Under the pieces are notes generated by a model that saw only the letters and a program-made list of their open reading frames with translations, made no database searches and was not told the DNA's origin. Shown here piece by piece: positions 61,067 through 64,000 of a stretch of DNA of 64,000 nucleotides. A program made the position numbers and the translations under genes. The stretch comes from Xanthobacter dioxanivorans (GTDB taxonomy: Bacteria > Pseudomonadota > Alphaproteobacteria > Rhizobiales > Xanthobacteraceae). Position 1 is the first letter of the stretch, and the number at the start of each line of letters is the position of its first letter. Where the stretch lies: contig NZ_CP063362.1 of assembly GCF_016807805.1 (NCBI RefSeq), forward strand, positions 310,001-374,000, given 5' to 3'.

Positions 61067-61633
61067 ATGTCGCGCCTGCCCCTTCGCTCGTTGAATGATG
61101 CCCCCACTGAGGCGAAGGACCTGCTGGCGGCGGCAGAGGCGCGCAACGGCTTCCTGCCGAATCTCTTGCGCGTCCTCGCCAATGCGCCCACCGCGCTCGA
61201 GACCTATCTGACCGTTTCCGGCATCAACGCCCGCGGCTCCCTCTCCCTGGCGGAGCGCGAGGCGGTGCAGATCACCGCGGCGGCGGAGCATGGCTGCGGC
61301 TTCTGCGTCGCCGGCCATACGGCCATCGTCACCAAGGCTGGGCTGGACCCGGCGATCATCGCCGCGCTGCGCGAGCGGGGGCATGTCCCGGATGCGCGGC
61401 TGGAGGCGGTGGCCCGCTTCACCAAGGCCGTCATCGCCAGCCGTGGCCGGGTGGAGGACGCCGACCTCGCCGATTTTCGCGCCGCCGGCTTCGACGACAA
61501 GGCGGCGCTGGAGGTGGTGCTGGGGGTGAGCCTCGCCACCCTCTGCAACTTCGCCAACAATCTGAGCGCCCCGCCCCTCAATCCGCAGCTCGAGCCGTTC
61601 CGCTGGGACGCGCCCCGCGAGAGCGCCGCATGA
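61067..61633 (+). CDS. AhpD/carboxymuconolactone-decarboxylase-like protein
   Basis: 188 aa. Redox motif EHGCGFCVAGH with C77, C80 and H84, as in AhpD-like peroxidase-related proteins. Likely protects against peroxides from flavin monooxygenases or handles thiol substrates. AGGAG at 61056-61060 supports the ATG. It overlaps the next gene by 4 bases and starts the final operon of the window. Confidence 0.86.
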   Translation: MSRLPLRSLNDAPTEAKDLLAAAEARNGFLPNLLRVLANAPTALETYLTVSGINARGSLSLAEREAVQITAAAEHGCGFCVAGHTAIVTKAGLDPAIIAALRERGHVPDARLEAVARFTKAVIASRGRVEDADLADFRAAGFDDKAALEVVLGVSLATLCNFANNLSAPPLNPQLEPFRWDAPRESAA

Positions 61634-62709
61634 TGGCGGACGCGCTCGATTCCTCGCTCGCCACCTGGCTGGAGGACAATGCCCCTCGGCTCGATGCCGA
61701 TGTGAGCGCCGCCGCCGATGTCCTGCCGCGCCTCGCCGCTGCCAACGTCTTCGCCATCGGCGTGCCTGAGGCGGCCGGCGGCGTGGGCGGGCGCCCCATC
61801 GACGTGGTGGAAGCGATCGCCGACGTCTCCGCGCATTCGCTGGCCGCCGGCTTCGTCTTCTGGGGCCATCGGACCTATGTGGAATATCTGCTCCAGAGCC
61901 CCAACACGACCCTGGCCGGGCGACTCTTGCCGGATCTGCTGCACGGACGCGTCGCCGGCGCGACCGGGCTGTCCAATGCCATGAAGTTCCTCGCCGGCCT
62001 GGAAGACCTTCAGGTCACGGCGCGCCGCGAAGGCGAGGGCTTCCGGCTCGACGGCAGGCTGCCGTGGGTGACGAACCTCGCGCCCGATGCCTTCCATCTC
62101 GCCGCCGCGGTCGCCCATGCGGACCGTCCCGGCGCGTTCGTCGCGTCCCTCGCGGCGGAGGATGCGGGCATCGAACGCTCGGCCGATCTCGACCTCATCG
62201 GCCTGCGCGCCACCAACACGGCGGCGGTGGCGCTCACGGGCGTTCGCATCGATCCGGATCGCGTGATCGCGGCGGATGCCCACGCCTGGCTGCCCAAGGT
62301 GCGCCCGGCCTTCCTTTCCTTCCAGTGCGGCATGTCCATCGGCCTCGCGCGCCGGTCCATCGCAGCGGCGCGGGAAGCTGCGGGCGCAGGCCGCCACATC
62401 CTCGCCGAACCGCTCGCCACGCTCGCCGCCGCACTGCGCGCTCAGGAGCGCGCGTTGGCCGAGGGGCTGGAGACGGGGGCCTTCGAGACCCAGCCGGCGG
62501 CCCTGTTCCGCATCCGCATCGCCCTCGCCGAGATCGTGGCGGAAGCCATCGGCCTCGAATTGCAGGCGACGGGCGGGCGGGCCTATCTCACCGCCGCCGG
62601 TGCCGCTTTCGCCCGCCGCTGGCGGGAGGCGGCCTTCGTGCCCGTCATCACGCCGAGCCTCGTGCAGCTGAAGACGGCGCTCGCGGCGCAGCGCCAGAGC
62701 GCGGCATGA
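61630..62709 (+). CDS. Acyl-CoA-dehydrogenase-family protein, short form
   Basis: 359 aa. Features: ANVFAIGVPEAAGGVGGRPI, AGATGLSNAMKFLAGLEDLQ, LDLIGLRATNTAAVALTGVR. It lacks the DRHWRNARTxxSHNP signature of the two DszC/SfnB-like proteins, so it is a different branch, often found with SsuABC-like transporters and AhpD-like genes. A flavin-dependent oxygenase or dehydrogenase role is inferred. ATGs at 61630 and 61633 are both possible. Confidence 0.8.
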   Translation: MMADALDSSLATWLEDNAPRLDADVSAAADVLPRLAAANVFAIGVPEAAGGVGGRPIDVVEAIADVSAHSLAAGFVFWGHRTYVEYLLQSPNTTLAGRLLPDLLHGRVAGATGLSNAMKFLAGLEDLQVTARREGEGFRLDGRLPWVTNLAPDAFHLAAAVAHADRPGAFVASLAAEDAGIERSADLDLIGLRATNTAAVALTGVRIDPDRVIAADAHAWLPKVRPAFLSFQCGMSIGLARRSIAAAREAAGAGRHILAEPLATLAAALRAQERALAEGLETGAFETQPAALFRIRIALAEIVAEAIGLELQATGGRAYLTAAGAAFARRWREAAFVPVITPSLVQLKTALAAQRQSAA

Positions 62710-63473
62710 GCGTTCCCGTCCTGTCGGCTGAGGGCATCGCGCTCAGCTATCCCGGAGCGCCCGCGCCCGTGCTGGAAGGGTTCGACCTCGCCATCCAGCC
62801 GGGGGAGGTGGTGGCCATCCTCGGACCCAGTGGGGCCGGCAAATCGAGCCTACTGCGCGTCCTCGGCGGGCTCCAGCGGCCCAGCGTCGGCACCGTCCGC
62901 ATGGGCGGCACCGTGTTGGAGGATGTGCATCCGCGCCTTGCCGTCGCCTTTCAGGATCCCTGCCTGCTGCCATGGCTGACGCTGGAGGCCAACGTCGCCT
63001 TCGGGCTGGATTTCAAGCGCCAGCCCCCCGTATCTCCGGCGGAGCGCCGCTTGCGCGTCGATGCCGCCATTGCCGAAGTGGGGCTCGGCCACGCCCGCCA
63101 CCTGCCGCCCTCCGCCTTATCCGGCGGCATGGCGCAACGCACCGCGCTCGCCCGCTGCCTCGCCCGCAAGCCCGAAGTGCTGCTTCTGGACGAGCCCTTC
63201 GGCGCCCTCGACGAGGTGACCCGGGCCGAGATGCAGGACCTGCTGCTGAAGGTGGTCGCCGATTTCGGCACGGCCGCCCTGCTCGTCACCCACGACATCG
63301 ACGAGGCGTTGCTGGTCGCCGACCGGGTGGTGCTCATCGGCGGCGCGCCGGCCCGGCAGGTCGCGAGCTGGACTCTGGACCTGCCCCGCCCGCGCCGGGA
63401 CGAGGTCGCGACCCTCGGCGCCCTGCGCATCGACATTCTGAAGGCGCTGCGTGGCGCCGTCCGCCACCACTGA
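62706..63473 (+). CDS. SsuB/TauB-like ABC ATPase
   Basis: 255 aa. Walker A GPSGAGKS, signature LSGGMAQRTALARCL, Walker B VLLLDEPFGALD. ATG 62706 overlaps the previous stop by 4 bases. Belongs to the nitrate/sulfonate/taurine group. Its permease is not in the window and may follow the binding-protein gene beyond the end. Confidence 0.9.
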   Translation: MSVPVLSAEGIALSYPGAPAPVLEGFDLAIQPGEVVAILGPSGAGKSSLLRVLGGLQRPSVGTVRMGGTVLEDVHPRLAVAFQDPCLLPWLTLEANVAFGLDFKRQPPVSPAERRLRVDAAIAEVGLGHARHLPPSALSGGMAQRTALARCLARKPEVLLLDEPFGALDEVTRAEMQDLLLKVVADFGTAALLVTHDIDEALLVADRVVLIGGAPARQVASWTLDLPRPRRDEVATLGALRIDILKALRGAVRHH

Positions 63474-63497
63474 CGCCCGCCGACGAGGAGACCCACC

Positions 63498-64000
63498 ATG
63501 TGCATCGCCTGCCTTCCCCGCGGCGGCTTTTCCCGCCGCGAGATGCTGAAGCTGTCCGCCCTCTTCACCGCTACCGGCGCCCTGCCTTTGCTGCGCGCCG
63601 CCGAGGCCCGCGCGCAGGAGCCGGACGCCCCGGTGCGCATCGGCTACCTGCCCATCACCGATGCCACGCCGCTGCTGGTCGCCCATGCCAACGGCCTGTT
63701 CGAGGCCGAGGGCCTGAAGGCAGAGAAGCCCGTCTTGCTGCGCAGCTGGGCGCAGGTGATCGAGGCCTTCATCTCCGGTCAGGTGAACGTCATCCACCTG
63801 CTGTCGCCCATGACCGTCTGGGCGCGCTTCGGCTCCGGCGCCCCGGCGCGGGTCGTGGCCTGGAACCATGTGAGCGGCTCGGCCCTCACCGTCAGCCCCG
63901 ACATTTCGAGCGTGGCCGATCTGGGCGGAAAGACCGTGGCGGTGCCGTTCTGGTACTCCATCCACAATGTGGTGGTGCAGAACCTGCTGCGCGAAAACGG
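63498..64000 (+). CDS. SsuA/NrtA-like substrate-binding protein (5' part)
   Basis: At least 167 codons, running off the window. Twin-arginine-type signal (GFSRREMLKLSALFTATGAL), then VRIGYLPITDATPLLVAHAN and LSPMTVWARFGSGAPARVVA, as in NMT1/SsuA-like periplasmic proteins. Follows the ATPase by 24 bases. The N-terminus contains an unusual CIAC before the signal. Third SsuA-type binding protein of the locus. Confidence 0.85.
   Translation, partial: MCIACLPRGGFSRREMLKLSALFTATGALPLLRAAEARAQEPDAPVRIGYLPITDATPLLVAHANGLFEAEGLKAEKPVLLRSWAQVIEAFISGQVNVIHLLSPMTVWARFGSGAPARVVAWNHVSGSALTVSPDISSVADLGGKTVAVPFWYSIHNVVVQNLLREN

Noticed and set aside
1..64000. CRISPR arrays, tRNA or rRNA genes and intact insertion sequences
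   Set aside because: No regularly spaced repeats, cloverleaf-like sequence, rRNA segment or transposase was seen on either strand by eye.

Overview
The window is high-GC DNA from an alphaproteobacterium. The codon use, the Tn4371-type conjugation genes and the organosulfur gene families suggest a Xanthobacter/Azorhizobium/Ancylobacter-like member of the Hyphomicrobiales. No rRNA or tRNA is present, so this assignment is an inference.

Part 1 (about 1-24,420) is the conjugation half of an integrative and conjugative element. It runs from a DUF3363-type relaxase, through the TraG/VirD4 coupling protein and a ribbon-helix-helix protein, to trbB-C-D-E-J-K-L-F-G-I, a DUF2274 protein and a LysR regulator. 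A perfect 11-bp inverted repeat 55 bp before the relaxase is a candidate oriT. trbB carries a single-base frameshift. The element stops close to a 5'-truncated aldo/keto reductase (about 24,610), which probably marks the junction with the chromosome.

Cargo splits the usual copG-trbB adjacency (4,818-13,905). The first piece is a LysR regulator divergent from an NmrA-like reductase and an aldo/keto reductase. The second (7,926-13,695) is a lower-GC module of five same-strand genes with no recognised overall family. It comprises a 72-aa ORF, a 652-aa protein with a PD-(D/E)XK-like nuclease signature, a 293-aa unknown, a 390-aa protein with an ESCO/Eco1-type zinc finger plus a GNAT-like C-terminus, and a 371-aa helical unknown. 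It has the size, position and composition of a defence or DNA-maintenance island and is the best candidate for an undescribed system.

Part 2 (about 25,380-64,000) is a very large organosulfur scavenging and sulfur-handling locus. It holds four flavin-dependent LLM monooxygenases, three acyl-CoA-dehydrogenase-fold enzymes (two of DszC/SfnB type), an FAD monooxygenase, an SsuABC-like transporter with two tandem binding proteins, a complete DppABCDF-like transporter with two further family-5 binding proteins, and a second SsuB/SsuA-like pair running off the end. Accessory genes include an MmgE/PrpD protein, two atypical SDRs, a class II aldolase, an AhpD-like protein and an Rrf2 regulator. At its centre is a sulfur encapsulin module: serine acetyltransferase (srpH/epsC type), family 2A encapsulin shell (srpI) and a cysteine desulfurase with a 260-residue disordered N-terminal cargo-loading region. 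Two four-domain rhodanese proteins flank it; the second has two single-base frameshifts.

A reasonable reading is that imported sulfonates, sulfones or thioethers are opened by the monooxygenases. The released sulfur is assimilated into cysteine through O-acetylserine, and the encapsulin-cysteine desulfurase-rhodanese set stores or redistributes sulfane sulfur. AT-rich palindromes precede several of the operons and may be a shared operator.
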